A DNA stretch of 64,000 nucleotides from Fluviicoccus sp. (lineage in GTDB: Bacteria; Pseudomonadota; Gammaproteobacteria; Pseudomonadales; Moraxellaceae). Within the stretch, counting starts at the first letter, position 1, and each line of letters opens with the position of its first letter. The stretch is taken from positions 101,651-165,650 of the forward strand of contig NZ_JAUSMX010000027.1 of assembly GCF_030646115.1 (NCBI RefSeq), given 5' to 3'. The notes under the pieces were generated by a model. The model did not search any database, was not told the origin of the DNA, and saw nothing but the letters and a program-made list of their open reading frames with translations. Shown piece by piece: positions 8,774 through 20,915 of the stretch. Made by a program: the position numbers and the translations under genes.

Positions 8774-10156
8774 CTACTTGCCGATGCAGAACGACCCGAA
8801 TATTTTCCCCAGCAAGTCATCCGCCGTGAATTCCCCCGTAATCTCCCCCAGCGCCTGCTGCGCGGCCCGCAGGTCTTCAGCCATCAATTCCCCCAGCGCC
8901 AGTCCGTGCAGCTGCGCATCGGCCGCCTGCAGGGCTTCCCGCGTGCGTTGCAGGGCATCCAGGTGCCGCCGTCGCGCAATGAACGGGCTGTGTTCCGCAT
9001 CCTGATAACCCACCAGCGCCTTCAAGTGCTCACGCAACAGCGCCATGCCCTCCCCGCTGCGCGCCGACAAGGTCAGATGCCGGTAACCCGCCACCTCCCC
9101 CATTGCCACCGGTTGCCCGGCCAGATCACTTTTGTTGGCGACAAAACACAATTTGTCGGGCGGCGGCAAAGGATCGAAGAAGCGCCGCGCCAGTTCCAGC
9201 GGAATTTCACCTGTGGATAATTCTGTGGATAAGTCATAGACCAGCAGAATTCCGTCCGCTTGGTCGATCTCCCGGTAAGCGCGGCGAATTCCCTCCAGCT
9301 CCACCCGGTCTTCGGTTTCACGCAGCCCGGCAGTGTCTATGATGTGCAGCGGCAGCCCGTCCAGATGAATTTGCTCACGCAGCACATCGCGCGTGGTCCC
9401 GGCAATGTCGGTGACAATCGCCGCTTCATAACCGGCCAGTGCATTCAGCAGGCTGGACTTGCCCGCATTGGGCTTGCCGGCAATCACCACCCGCACTCCT
9501 TCGCGCAGCAGGCTGCCCTGCTTTGCTTCCTGCATCACCTGTTCCAGATGGACCATCACCGCCTGCAAGCGCCCCGCCACCACCCCGTCACTGAGGAAGT
9601 CGATTTCCTCGTCCGGAAAATCAATGGCCGCTTCCACATACAGCCGCAACTGGATCAGGCTGTCCAGCAAGGTGTGAATGCGGTTGGAAAACGCCCCCTG
9701 CAACGATCGTGTTGCCGACTTAACCGCCGCCTGCGACGCCGCATCAATCAGGTCGGCAATGGCCTCGGCCTGCGCCAGGTCCAGCTTGTCATTGAGGAAG
9801 GCGCGCTGCGAGAATTCCCCCGGCAGCGCCATGCGCGCGCCCAGTTCCAGTGTCCGCTTCAGCAGCATGTCCATCAGCACCGGACCGCCGTGACCCTGCA
9901 ACTCCACGACATCTTCACCGGTAAAGGAATTCGGGCCGGGAAAATAGAGGGCAATGCCTTCATCCAGCACCTCGTCCGCCGCATCGCGGAACTGACGGAA
10001 ATGCGCCTGCCGTGGTTTCAGCACACGATCCGCCCCCGTCATCTGCAAGGCCAGCTCCAGGGCGCACGGGCCGGACAGGCGGATGATGCCTACCCCGCCG
10101 CGACCGGCGGGCGTGGCAATGGCGGCAATGGTATCGGTGCTGGCAAAGGTTTTCAT
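8774..10156 (-). CDS. mnmE: tRNA uridine-5-carboxymethylaminomethyl(34) synthesis GTPase MnmE
   Basis: A 460-residue protein of standard length. It has a tetrahydrofolate-binding N-terminal domain ([18 protein letters not shown]), a helical domain and an inserted G domain: G1 [13 protein letters not shown]2 TTRD, G3 DTAGLRE, G4 NKSD. The C-terminus is CIGK, matching the family C(I/L/V)GK motif with its catalytic cysteine. With MnmG it modifies the wobble uridine of several tRNAs. It follows yidC on the same strand but is separated from it by a strong terminator. The coding region contains two perfect DnaA boxes. Confidence 0.97.
   Translation of the reverse strand: MKTFASTDTIAAIATPAGRGGVGIIRLSGPCALELALQMTGADRVLKPRQAHFRQFRDAADEVLDEGIALYFPGPNSFTGEDVVELQGHGGPVLMDMLLKRTLELGARMALPGEFSQRAFLNDKLDLAQAEAIADLIDAASQAAVKSATRSLQGAFSNRIHTLLDSLIQLRLYVEAAIDFPDEEIDFLSDGVVAGRLQAVMVHLEQVMQEAKQGSLLREGVRVVIAGKPNAGKSSLLNALAGYEAAIVTDIAGTTRDVLREQIHLDGLPLHIIDTAGLRETEDRVELEGIRRAYREIDQADGILLVYDLSTELSTGEIPLELARRFFDPLPPPDKLCFVANKSDLAGQPVAMGEVAGYRHLTLSARSGEGMALLREHLKALVGYQDAEHSPFIARRRHLDALQRTREALQAADAQLHGLALGELMAEDLRAAQQALGEITGEFTADDLLGKIFGSFCIGK
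9212..9232 (-). other. Pair of consensus DnaA boxes inside mnmE
   Basis: TGTGGATAA occurs at 9212-9220 and again at 9224-9232, both in the same orientation with a 12-bp period. On the coding strand the repeats encode the duplicated peptide LSTELST. These are the only close pair of perfect DnaA boxes I found outside oriC in this window, about 3.7 kb from the origin. Confidence 0.7.
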
Positions 10157-10203
10157 GAACCGGTTTCCGATCTGGTCTGTTCAGCAATGACTTCTACCCT
10201 AAT

Positions 10204-10234
10204 AAAAAAAGGCCGTTCAGAGAACGGCCTTTTT
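10204..10234 (-). terminator. Intrinsic terminator after yidC
   Basis: An inverted repeat GGCCGTTC-AGA-GAACGGCC is flanked by A and T runs on both sides. Read on the reverse strand it is a stable GC stem followed by a U tract 20 bases after the yidC stop. It separates the rpmH-rnpA-yidD-yidC transcript from mnmE. Confidence 0.9.
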
Positions 10235-10253
10235 CAGTCATCCCGCATGGCGG

Positions 10254-11951
10254 TCAGGCTTTCTTGACGCCATTTTCAATCTGGCGGGTAATGATCGCCT
10301 GCTGGATGATGGACAAGGTGTTGTTGACCACCCAGTACAGCACCAGGCCCGACGGGAACCACAGCATGAAGACGGTGAACATGATCGGCATCATCTTCAA
10401 CACCTTAGCCTGCATCGGGTCGGTCGGTTGCGGGTTCAGCATCTGCTGCAGGTACATGGTGACACCCATCAGCAGCGGCAACACAAAGTACGGGTCCATG
10501 GCCGCCAGATCGTTGATCCACAACAGCCACGGCGCATGACGCAGTTCCACACTTTCCATCAGTACCCAGTACAGGGCCAGGAACACCGGCATCTGCACCA
10601 GGATCGGCAGGCAACCCGACACCGGATTGATCTTTTCCCGCTTGTACAATTCCATCATCGCCATCGACATCTTCTGGCGATCATCTCCGTGCTGTTCCTT
10701 GATGCGCTGCAGTTCCGGGGTCACACGGCGCATGTTGGCCATCGACTTGTAACTCTTGGCCGACAGCGGGAAGAACACCGCTTTCACCACCAGCGTCAGG
10801 CCCATGATTGCCCAGCCCCAGTTGCCCACCAGACCATGAATCGCCTTCAGCATCCAGAACAGGATCTGGCCGATGAACCACAGCCAACCGTAATCCACCG
10901 TCAGTTCCAGACCGGGAGCCAGATGCTTCAGTTTGTCCTGAACCTTGGGACCGGCGTAGAATTTCGCGGAAACCTGTTGCTGCTGTCCGGCCGGCACCAC
11001 CACTTCCGGCGTTGCAAAACCAACGAAGTGGAAACGCTGGTCCGCCGACTGGCGGCTGGTTAGCTGGTTGGCGGTATGGGCATCCGGCACCCAGGCCGTC
11101 ACAAAATAGTGTTGCACAATGGCAGTCCAGCCGCCCTTGACGGTCTGGTTCAACGGCTCATCCACAAAATCATCAAAGGCCAGCTTGTTAAAGGTCTTGT
11201 CCGGCGTCCCCCAGGCTGCACCCAGATAGGTTGCCATGCCCATCATCATGCCCTGATTGTTCTGACTGGGATCCGCCGTGTTGTCACGCTTCAACTGGCC
11301 GTACATAGAACCGCGCCACGGCTGGGTGGAACGGTTGATGATCTCGTAAGCCACGTTGACATCGTACTGACCGGCCTTGAAGGTGTAAATTTTGTGAATT
11401 TCCACCCCGGCGGCATCGGAAAATTTCAGCACCACCTTCATTTCAGACTGGCCCGCAACCAGTTCCCAAGAATTCTTTTCCACCTGATACAGAGGACGGC
11501 CTTCAGCCCGTGCATCCGGCCCATTGGCGCCGATCAAGCCAGACTGGGCGACAAAGACACGCTCCGGGCTGTTTTCCATTAAACGGAAAGCTTCGGCGCT
11601 GTTAACGGTGCGGGTATAGGTTGGCAACTCGACCCGCACCAGATCACCGCCTTGCGGATCAATATCCACGGACAGGACATCAGTCTTGACGTGAACCAGC
11701 CCGGTCGGAAGCGGCTGTGAAACCGCCAGGGGCTGCGCGGTTGCGGACAGCGGCGCCGGGGGGATGTCACCGGCGGCAACCGCTGCAGCGGCTGGCGCAG
11801 CGGGCAGATCCGAACCTGCCGCCGTTGTCACCGCAGCCGGAGCAGAAGCCGTTACCGGCGCCGTGTTGCCATAGTCTTTTTGCCAGGCAAGAATCAGCAG
11901 ATAGCTGACAATCGCCAAGCCCACCAATATCAGGTTGCGAACCCATTGCAT
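10254..11951 (-). CDS. yidC: Membrane protein insertase YidC
   Basis: A 565-residue inner-membrane insertase. The N-terminal transmembrane anchor (WVRNLILVGLAIVSYLLILAW) is followed by an Ala/Pro-rich linker (about 30-75), a large periplasmic beta-domain (P1, about 75-335) and the conserved five-helix core with the cytoplasmic charged segment MANMRRVTPELQRIKEQHGD. It inserts and folds membrane proteins with or without SecYEG. I chose ATG at 11951 over a TTG two codons upstream that overlaps the yidD stop. It sits in rpmH-rnpA-yidD-yidC, the usual order. Confidence 0.97.
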   Translation of the reverse strand: MQWVRNLILVGLAIVSYLLILAWQKDYGNTAPVTASAPAAVTTAAGSDLPAAPAAAAVAAGDIPPAPLSATAQPLAVSQPLPTGLVHVKTDVLSVDIDPQGGDLVRVELPTYTRTVNSAEAFRLMENSPERVFVAQSGLIGANGPDARAEGRPLYQVEKNSWELVAGQSEMKVVLKFSDAAGVEIHKIYTFKAGQYDVNVAYEIINRSTQPWRGSMYGQLKRDNTADPSQNNQGMMMGMATYLGAAWGTPDKTFNKLAFDDFVDEPLNQTVKGGWTAIVQHYFVTAWVPDAHTANQLTSRQSADQRFHFVGFATPEVVVPAGQQQQVSAKFYAGPKVQDKLKHLAPGLELTVDYGWLWFIGQILFWMLKAIHGLVGNWGWAIMGLTLVVKAVFFPLSAKSYKSMANMRRVTPELQRIKEQHGDDRQKMSMAMMELYKREKINPVSGCLPILVQMPVFLALYWVLMESVELRHAPWLLWINDLAAMDPYFVLPLLMGVTMYLQQMLNPQPTDPMQAKVLKMMPIMFTVFMLWFPSGLVLYWVVNNTLSIIQQAIITRQIENGVKKA

Positions 11952-11953
11952 AT

Positions 11954-12193
11954 TCAAGATTCCAAACGTGACCAGGAAAAGGTTTCAGGGACAGGGTCAT
12001 AGCCGCTGCCTCCCCAGGGATGGCAGCGCAAGATGCGGCGCGTGGCCAGATAACCGCCATGAAGCGCGCCATGTTTCTGAATGGCTTCTTCGGCGTAAGC
12101 AGAGCAGGTTGGATAATAACGGCAGTTTGCGCCCATCAAGGGGCTAAGGGCGTACTGGTAAGCCCGAATCGGCAGGAGCAGCAGGATTTTCAT
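11954..12193 (-). CDS. yidD: Membrane protein insertion efficiency factor YidD
   Basis: A 79-residue member of the YidD (DUF37) family. The diagnostic segment is [20 protein letters not shown], followed by [18 protein letters not shown]. It is a small, basic, inner-membrane-associated protein thought to help YidC-dependent insertion. It starts inside the 3' end of rnpA (50-base overlap) and ends two bases before the yidC start, which indicates translational coupling. Confidence 0.96.
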   Translation of the reverse strand: MKILLLLPIRAYQYALSPLMGANCRYYPTCSAYAEEAIQKHGALHGGYLATRRILRCHPWGGSGYDPVPETFSWSRLES

Positions 12194-12581
12194 GGCTGAC
12201 CACTGGCTTGGGTGAAGCGCGAAAACGCCGGTTCAGCTGTTGCCAGGCCTTTTCAAGCAGGGCCAGAAAGGCGGCGTTGTCCAGCTGGTCCAGACCGTGC
12301 CGCGCCACGAACACCACATCGGCGGCGGGCAGCTCGTGCTGGTGCAGGCGAAAACTCGTTCTGACCAGACGTTTAAAGCGATTGCGTTCGACGGCAAGTC
12401 GCACTTTCTTTTTGGCGAATACCAAACCCAGTCGCGGATTTTCACCGGTATTGCCACGAACCAACATCAGGAAGGGGGGTTGCACCACCTTGCACTGCGG
12501 ACTATCGAATACAGCCTGAAAATCACGCGGTGTTAGCAGGCGATGTTCAGGCCGGAAACGACAGGGGGTAACGGCACTCAC
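12144..12581 (-). CDS. rnpA: Ribonuclease P protein component
   Basis: A 145-residue basic protein that binds the catalytic RNA of RNase P and helps 5' maturation of tRNA precursors. The family signature is present as [22 protein letters not shown], after an N-terminal [19 protein letters not shown] take GTG at 12581 as the start; it overlaps the rpmH stop codon (GTGTGA). The same frame stays open upstream through the whole of rpmH to a GTG at 12722, but that extension lacks a plausible ribosome-binding site. The C-terminus is slightly longer than average and overlaps yidD. Confidence 0.93.
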   Translation of the reverse strand: MSAVTPCRFRPEHRLLTPRDFQAVFDSPQCKVVQPPFLMLVRGNTGENPRLGLVFAKKKVRLAVERNRFKRLVRTSFRLHQHELPAADVVFVARHGLDQLDNAAFLALLEKAWQQLNRRFRASPKPVVSHENPAAPADSGLPVRP

Positions 12582-12712
12582 ACGGTCAAACGCTTGCGAC
12601 CCTTGGCGCGGCGACGTGCCAGAACCAGACGGCCGTTCTTGTCGGCCATGCGAGCGCGGAAACCGTGAGTCCGTTTGCGTTTGATCACGCTGGGCTGGAA
12701 GGTACGCTTCAT
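12578..12712 (-). CDS. rpmH: Large ribosomal subunit protein bL34
   Basis: A 44-residue protein, [20 protein letters not shown] and on to GRKRLTV, matching bacterial L34 essentially throughout. It is the first gene of the operon leading away from oriC on the reverse strand. Its stop TGA overlaps the rnpA start GTG. It is easy to miss because it lies within the open upstream extension of the rnpA frame. Confidence 0.98.
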   Translation of the reverse strand: MKRTFQPSVIKRKRTHGFRARMADKNGRLVLARRRAKGRKRLTV

Positions 12713-13176
12713 GATTTTTCACTCAAAAATTGTGGGCCGGGAAAAGGCCGGATATACAAAAGCCCGCCATTTTAGGCTTGGCCAAAGGGGGTGTCAAATG
12801 GATTCGCCGGAAATTTCCAAGGGCGGGGCAGGCCCGGAAATTTCGAATTCGGCTTATCCCCAGAACGGGTCGAAGCTTACTACAAGAATTTATAAATTTA
12901 AATTCAAATTTGAATTTGGAATTTATACTGGGATGTGGCAAATTCTGTGGACAAATGCGGGGCACAACGCAGGGCATTGAGAATTTGCTGTGGATAACCA
13001 TGGGGACGGGATGTGGATAAGATTTTATTGAATTTCCCCGGGAAAGTTATCCACAGGCTTGTCCACAGAGGTTATCCACACAGTTATCCACAGGTTTTTA
13101 TGTTTAACCCCTTGAAATACCGTAGTCCGGCTGAATTTCCAGGAAGCCGCCCTGACCGGTTGCCGGGAGTCCGCCG
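12713..13176. other. oriC: Chromosomal replication origin oriC
   Basis: The 464-bp region between rpmH and dnaA. Perfect DnaA boxes lie at 12989-12997 and 13012-13020 (TGTGGATAA, reverse) and at 13047-13055, 13072-13080 and 13084-13092 (TTATCCACA, forward). One-mismatch boxes lie at 12946-12954 (TGTGGACAA) and 13059-13067 (TTGTCCACA). A strongly AT-rich stretch at about 12881-12935 next to the cluster is the likely unwinding element. The position between rpmH and dnaA is the classic one in Pseudomonas-type chromosomes. The promoters of rpmH and dnaA must also lie here. Confidence 0.93.
12881..12935. other. Probable DNA unwinding element of oriC
   Basis: About 55 bases almost entirely of A and T, with overlapping AATTTA, AAATTC and GAATTT words and the palindrome TTCAAATTTGAA. 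It lies on the rpmH side of the DnaA-box cluster, and the first box is 11 bases away. The same words recur in the gap downstream of gyrB. Confidence 0.7.
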
Positions 13177-14496
13177 ATGATCTGGGAACAATGCGCCGAA
13201 ATCCTGCGGGACGAGATGCAGGTCCGGCTGTACGGCATGTGGATCCGGCCGTTGCAGGCCGAGGAGACGGGGTCGTCGTTGCGGCTGTTTGCGCCCAACC
13301 CGATTTTCCAGAAGCACATCGCCAAGGAATATCTGGGCCGGATTCGTGAACTGGTGCTGGAACGCAGCGGCGGCCGTATCCAGGATGTCCAGCTGGAGGT
13401 GGGGACCCGGCCGGTCCGGGCGGACGACATGCAACTGGCGGTGGCGCTGACTTCACCGACGGCCCGCAAGCCGAGGCCGTCGCTGAATCCGCAGTACACC
13501 ATGGCCAACTTCGTGCAGGGCAAATCCACGCAGATGGCCCATGCCGCCTGCATGGAAGTGGTCCAGCATCCGGGGCAGGGCGGTTACAACCCCTTGTTCC
13601 TGTACGGCGCCACCGGTCTGGGTAAAACCCACTTGATGCAGGCCGTGGGCCACGCCTTGCTGGAAGCCAAGCCCCAGGCCCGGATTTTGTACTTGCCGGC
13701 GGACAAATTTGTCGGTGGCTTCGTCTCGGCGGTGCAGCGCGGGGCGACCGAGGAATTCAAGCAGTCCTGCCGCGAACTGGATCTGCTGCTGATTGACGAC
13801 ATTCACCAATTGGCCGGAAAAAAAGCGACGCTGGAGGAATTCTTTTATACATTCAATTCCTTGCTGGAAACCGGCGGCCAGATGATCCTGACTTCGCTGT
13901 ACCATCCCAAGGAAATTCCGGATCTTGACGACCAGCTCAAGTCACGTTTTTCCTGGGGACTGGCGGTAGAACTGGAACCGCCTGAACTCGAATTGCGGGT
14001 CAACATCCTGCGCAAGAAGGCGGAAAACCAGAAGGTGGAATTGCCGAAAGCGGCGGCCGTCTTCATCGCCCAGCACATTCAGGCCAATGTCCGCGAACTG
14101 GAAGGGGCACTGAACAAGGTCATCGCCACCGCCAAATTCCGGGGACGGCCGATTGATATCGATGTCGTCAAGGATGCCTTGAAGGACATGCTGGCCATCC
14201 GTTCGCGAAAAGTGAACGTCGACAGCATTCTCAAGCTGGTGGCGGAGTATTATCGTATTCCGCCCCGGGAACTGACCGGCAAAAGCCGCCTGCGCATCTA
14301 TGCCCGGCCCCGGCAAATGGCGATGGCTTTGTCCCGCGAATTGACCGATGAAAGTTTCCCCGATATCGGCGGGGCTTTTGGCGGTCGTGACCATTCAACG
14401 GTCATGCATGCCTGCGGTAAAATCGAGGAGTTGCGCAAGCTGGATAAGGAAGTAGCGCAGGACTATCACAATTTGTTGCGTTCACTTCAGGTTTAG
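13177..14496 (+). CDS. dnaA: Chromosomal replication initiator DnaA, with diverged ATPase motifs
   Basis: A 439-residue DnaA, at the short end of the family because the linker domain II is brief. Domain I begins MIWEQCAEILRDEM. Walker A is GATGLGKT (144-151) and Walker B is LLIDDIHQLAG (204-214). Domain IV has RPRQMAMALSRELT (378-390) and GGRDHSTVMHAC (402-413), which read DnaA boxes. Two normally strong positions differ. The sensor-1 segment TSDRYPKE reads TSLYHPKE (239-246), and the Arg of EDRLKSRF is Gln (DDQLKSRF, Q253); the following Arg (R257) is kept. It starts directly after oriC and heads dnaA-dnaN-recF-gyrB. Confidence 0.97.
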   Translation: MIWEQCAEILRDEMQVRLYGMWIRPLQAEETGSSLRLFAPNPIFQKHIAKEYLGRIRELVLERSGGRIQDVQLEVGTRPVRADDMQLAVALTSPTARKPRPSLNPQYTMANFVQGKSTQMAHAACMEVVQHPGQGGYNPLFLYGATGLGKTHLMQAVGHALLEAKPQARILYLPADKFVGGFVSAVQRGATEEFKQSCRELDLLLIDDIHQLAGKKATLEEFFYTFNSLLETGGQMILTSLYHPKEIPDLDDQLKSRFSWGLAVELEPPELELRVNILRKKAENQKVELPKAAAVFIAQHIQANVRELEGALNKVIATAKFRGRPIDIDVVKDALKDMLAIRSRKVNVDSILKLVAEYYRIPPRELTGKSRLRIYARPRQMAMALSRELTDESFPDIGGAFGGRDHSTVMHACGKIEELRKLDKEVAQDYHNLLRSLQV

Positions 14497-14514
14497 GAAC
14501 GCCAAGGAATAAAG

Positions 14515-15669
14515 ATGAAGCTTTCAATCAGCCGTGAAATTTTACTGAAATGCCTGCAACAAGTGGCTGGCGTTGTCGAACGCAAGCACACCATGCCCAT
14601 TCTGGCGAATGTACTGATCCGGATTCAGGACAATGAACTCTCCTGTACCGGCACCGATCTGGAAGTGGAACTGGTCGCCACCCATCGCCTCGAAGGCGGG
14701 CAGGTGCTGGAAGCCGGGGAAATCACCGTGCCTTGCCGCAAGCTGCTGGATATCTGCAAGTCCCTGCCGGCCAATGCCCGTATGGAATTGAGCCTGGAAG
14801 AGCAGAAGCTGCACCTGCGCTCCGGCCGCAGCCGTTTTACGCTGACTACCTTGCCGGCAGCCGATTACCCGAGCCTGGAGGACGATGAAGGCGCGTTCTC
14901 ACTGAAGATAAGCCAACGTAACCTGAAGCACCTGATGGACCGTACAGCCTTCGCCATGGCCCTCCAGGACGTGCGTTACTACCTGACCGGCATGTTGTTC
15001 GAGGTCAATCACAACCAGTTGCGCGCCGTGACTACTGACGGCCATCGCCTGGCCTTGTTCGACGCCGCCGCCGAAGCCGCTCCGGCGGAACGCATCCAGG
15101 TAATCCTGCCCCGCAAAGGGGTGCAGGAACTGCAGCGTCTGGTCACTGACGATGACTCGCTGCTGCACCTGACCTTCGGGGCCGGCCACATGCAGGTGAC
15201 CGTACCAGTGCTGGCCGCCAAGCCTGCGGAAGGCGAAGATCCGCATGAAGGCTATGTCGCTTTCACCTCGAAGCTGATTGACGGCAAATTCCCGGACTAC
15301 AACCGCGTGTTGCCCAAGGGCGGTGACAAGGTGGTGCTGGTCAATCACGATGAATTCCGCCAGGCCCTTCAGCGCGCATCCATTCTTACCAATGAAAAGT
15401 ATCGCGGTGTACGTATCTTCCTGAAAAACAACGAGTTGTTGATTCAGGCGAATAATCCGGAACAGGAAGAGGCGCGGGAAGAACTGCAAGCCGAATACCA
15501 GGGTGATACTCTGGAAATCGCCTTCAACGTGCAATACCTGCTGGATGTGCTGGCGGTGCTGCAGGGCGCCAATACCAAGTTGATCCTGAGTGATGGCAAT
15601 GCCTCAGCGCTGATTCAGGAATCCGACAATCAGGACGCCCTCTATGTCGTCATGCCCATGCGTCTGTAA
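14515..15669 (+). CDS. dnaN: DNA polymerase III beta sliding clamp
   Basis: A 384-residue clamp with three beta-clamp domains, slightly longer than the 366 residues of E. coli. The start MKLSISREILLKCLQQVAGV and KHTMPILANVL are typical, as is the C-terminal YVVMPMRL, the hydrophobic cleft that binds clamp partners. It encircles DNA as a dimer and tethers polymerase III. It lies 18 bases after dnaA and 7 before recF, so one operon is likely. Confidence 0.98.
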   Translation: MKLSISREILLKCLQQVAGVVERKHTMPILANVLIRIQDNELSCTGTDLEVELVATHRLEGGQVLEAGEITVPCRKLLDICKSLPANARMELSLEEQKLHLRSGRSRFTLTTLPAADYPSLEDDEGAFSLKISQRNLKHLMDRTAFAMALQDVRYYLTGMLFEVNHNQLRAVTTDGHRLALFDAAAEAAPAERIQVILPRKGVQELQRLVTDDDSLLHLTFGAGHMQVTVPVLAAKPAEGEDPHEGYVAFTSKLIDGKFPDYNRVLPKGGDKVVLVNHDEFRQALQRASILTNEKYRGVRIFLKNNELLIQANNPEQEEAREELQAEYQGDTLEIAFNVQYLLDVLAVLQGANTKLILSDGNASALIQESDNQDALYVVMPMRL

Positions 15670-15676
15670 CTGACTC

Positions 15677-19197
<3,521 letters not shown>

Positions 19198-19220
19198 GGC
19201 GCTGAATCCGGCAATTCAAG

Positions 19221-19250
19221 AAACCCTGGAAATTCTCCAGGGTTTTTTTT
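19221..19250 (+). terminator. Intrinsic terminator after gyrB
   Basis: A stem ACCCTGGA with loop AATTC and TCCAGGGT, followed by eight T residues, 25 bases after the gyrB stop. It ends the dnaA-dnaN-recF-gyrB transcription block. Confidence 0.9.
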
Positions 19251-19793
19251 GCCTGAATTTTCTGGTTGGAACCCGTGATGTCATGAATTTATAAATTCGC
19301 AGAGTTTGTAAATTCGGCGAAGACCAACGGCGGTCTTGCCGGAAAATTCCGGGTTTGAATCACCAGACTGGACTTGCTGCGCAGTACATGAAAATTTTAC
19401 AACAGCCTGAATGCTGCTGCTTCTTCTCAAAGGCCACTGCTGCCAGCATTTGCAGGCGTAAATTCATTCCGGTGACTCCGTGCAGACGGTACGGCAACGA
19501 TGCCGGATGAATTTACTGAAACAAAGGACACAGACGTTACTGATGAATTTAAGAATGGTGTTATGAATTTTCATGATTTGAATTTGCGGAATTCATGCAA
19601 GTGCTTGCAAATGAATTTAGAAATTTACGAAATGATAAATTCTGATCTGGGGAATGGGTTGGTCATTCCGCACCGGGAACGGCGAATTTTCCCAATGAGG
19701 ATATTTTTGTATTTTCAGTCAGCGGGATAAGGCGCTTGAATGCTGATATCCCAACCGATCTTTGTATTGTGTGTTTTATCGCCGGATTTTAAC
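19251..19793. repeat. AT-rich gap with clustered GAATTT/AAATTC words
   Basis: About 540 bases without a convincing gene, between convergent gyrB and nadR. By hand count, the 6-mer GAATTT or its complement occurs about fifteen times, several as ATGAATTTA or TAAATTCAT, mostly between 19284 and 19690. A 76-codon open frame (19500-19730) is present but lacks a ribosome-binding site and is built largely from the repeated word. The role is unknown; possibilities are nucleoid-protein binding or a decayed AT-rich element. Confidence 0.5.
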
Positions 19794-20915
19794 CTATCCC
19801 AGCGGCGGTGTGAAATTCCAGGTTTCACCCAGATACTCCTGTACTGCCAAGACCGCTTGAGCGAGGCAGGAAGCCGCATTTCCCTGCACAGGGCGCCATC
19901 GGTATCCTTCATCCTGCAAACGCGCCTTAAAACGCTCCTGCATCCATTCGCGGATGTGTTCGCCATCGCGAATGCCATCCTGTTCAAATGGCACGCTGTG
20001 CACATCCGTCAACAGGTACAGTCGGCGCGGATGATTTCCGGACATCACGGATTCCACGTCTGATGATCGTTGGCCCGTGTAGCGCTCATGCCAGATGCCG
20101 GTGGCGAAGGCATCGGTATCGGCGACCAGCAGCGGTCCGCTGAGACGCGCCTGGCGGTTTTCACGATCCTGTTGTTCGCGGGCGATGTCCATGAATTCAG
20201 CGCTCTGCCACTTCAGGTCCCCCAATTCCGGTTGCCATCCGTTCGGCTGCAGCTTCGCCTTCGCCATGGCCAGTTTTACCCAGGAGTATTCGCGTCCGTA
20301 TTCCGCCACCCAATCGGTATTCTGGAATCCGGGCAGGTGTTGGCGGAAATGTTCAGCCAGATTTTGCGTCAGGGTGGTTTTGCCGGTGGATTCAGCGCCG
20401 ACAATGATGATCCGCACCGACAACCATTCCTGCACTTCGGGAGCCAGAAAATTCCAGCAGGTTGCCGGGTTCTGCCGGACTCGGGTGCCGGAAACGGGAT
20501 ATACGGATCGCGCCTGATCGAGGCACACTGGGGCTGCATCAAAATACCGCGCCAGTTCCACGCCGTAATTTTCGGAACTGAAGACCGCATCAATCGGTAA
20601 CGTTGATCCACGTTGTTGATCGGCGGCGACGATGGCTTGGTGCATCAAGCCGACATGGGCCTCCCAGATGGCGGCATTGTGATAATCGACCGGGATGTCA
20701 TCCACGATGCCGTTGAACAGGATCTGTGGGAAATCCCTGAACGCCGCTCTGAGCCACTGCAGTCGCAGTTCCATCGCAATGTTTTCCCCGGAGGAGGGCA
20801 TGACCACCACAGTCACCTGCCGGCAGTGACGGGCAGCGGTGCGGATCAGGAAGTGGTGACCGGCGTGCGGCGGATAGAATTTGCCGATAACCAGCCCGTG
20901 ATTGAATTCGATCAT
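19794..20915 (-). CDS. nadR: NadR-like NMN adenylyltransferase / ribosylnicotinamide kinase
   Basis: A 373-residue bifunctional enzyme. The N-terminal nucleotidyltransferase domain has GKFYPPHAGHHFLIRTA (GxFxPxHxGH motif). The C-terminal kinase domain has a P-loop GAESTGKTTLTQNLAEHF and DTDAFATGIWHERYTG. It phosphorylates nicotinamide riboside to NMN and adenylates it to NAD. The DNA-binding N-terminal domain of enterobacterial NadR is absent, so this form is purely enzymatic. Its ATG at 20915 overlaps the pnuC stop by four bases, so the two are coupled. Confidence 0.93.
   Translation of the reverse strand: MIEFNHGLVIGKFYPPHAGHHFLIRTAARHCRQVTVVVMPSSGENIAMELRLQWLRAAFRDFPQILFNGIVDDIPVDYHNAAIWEAHVGLMHQAIVAADQQRGSTLPIDAVFSSENYGVELARYFDAAPVCLDQARSVYPVSGTRVRQNPATCWNFLAPEVQEWLSVRIIIVGAESTGKTTLTQNLAEHFRQHLPGFQNTDWVAEYGREYSWVKLAMAKAKLQPNGWQPELGDLKWQSAEFMDIAREQQDRENRQARLSGPLLVADTDAFATGIWHERYTGQRSSDVESVMSGNHPRRLYLLTDVHSVPFEQDGIRDGEHIREWMQERFKARLQDEGYRWRPVQGNAASCLAQAVLAVQEYLGETWNFTPPLG

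Noticed and set aside
19500..19730. 76-codon open frame downstream of gyrB
   Set aside because: No ribosome-binding site, composition dominated by the repeated GAATTT word, no recognisable protein feature.
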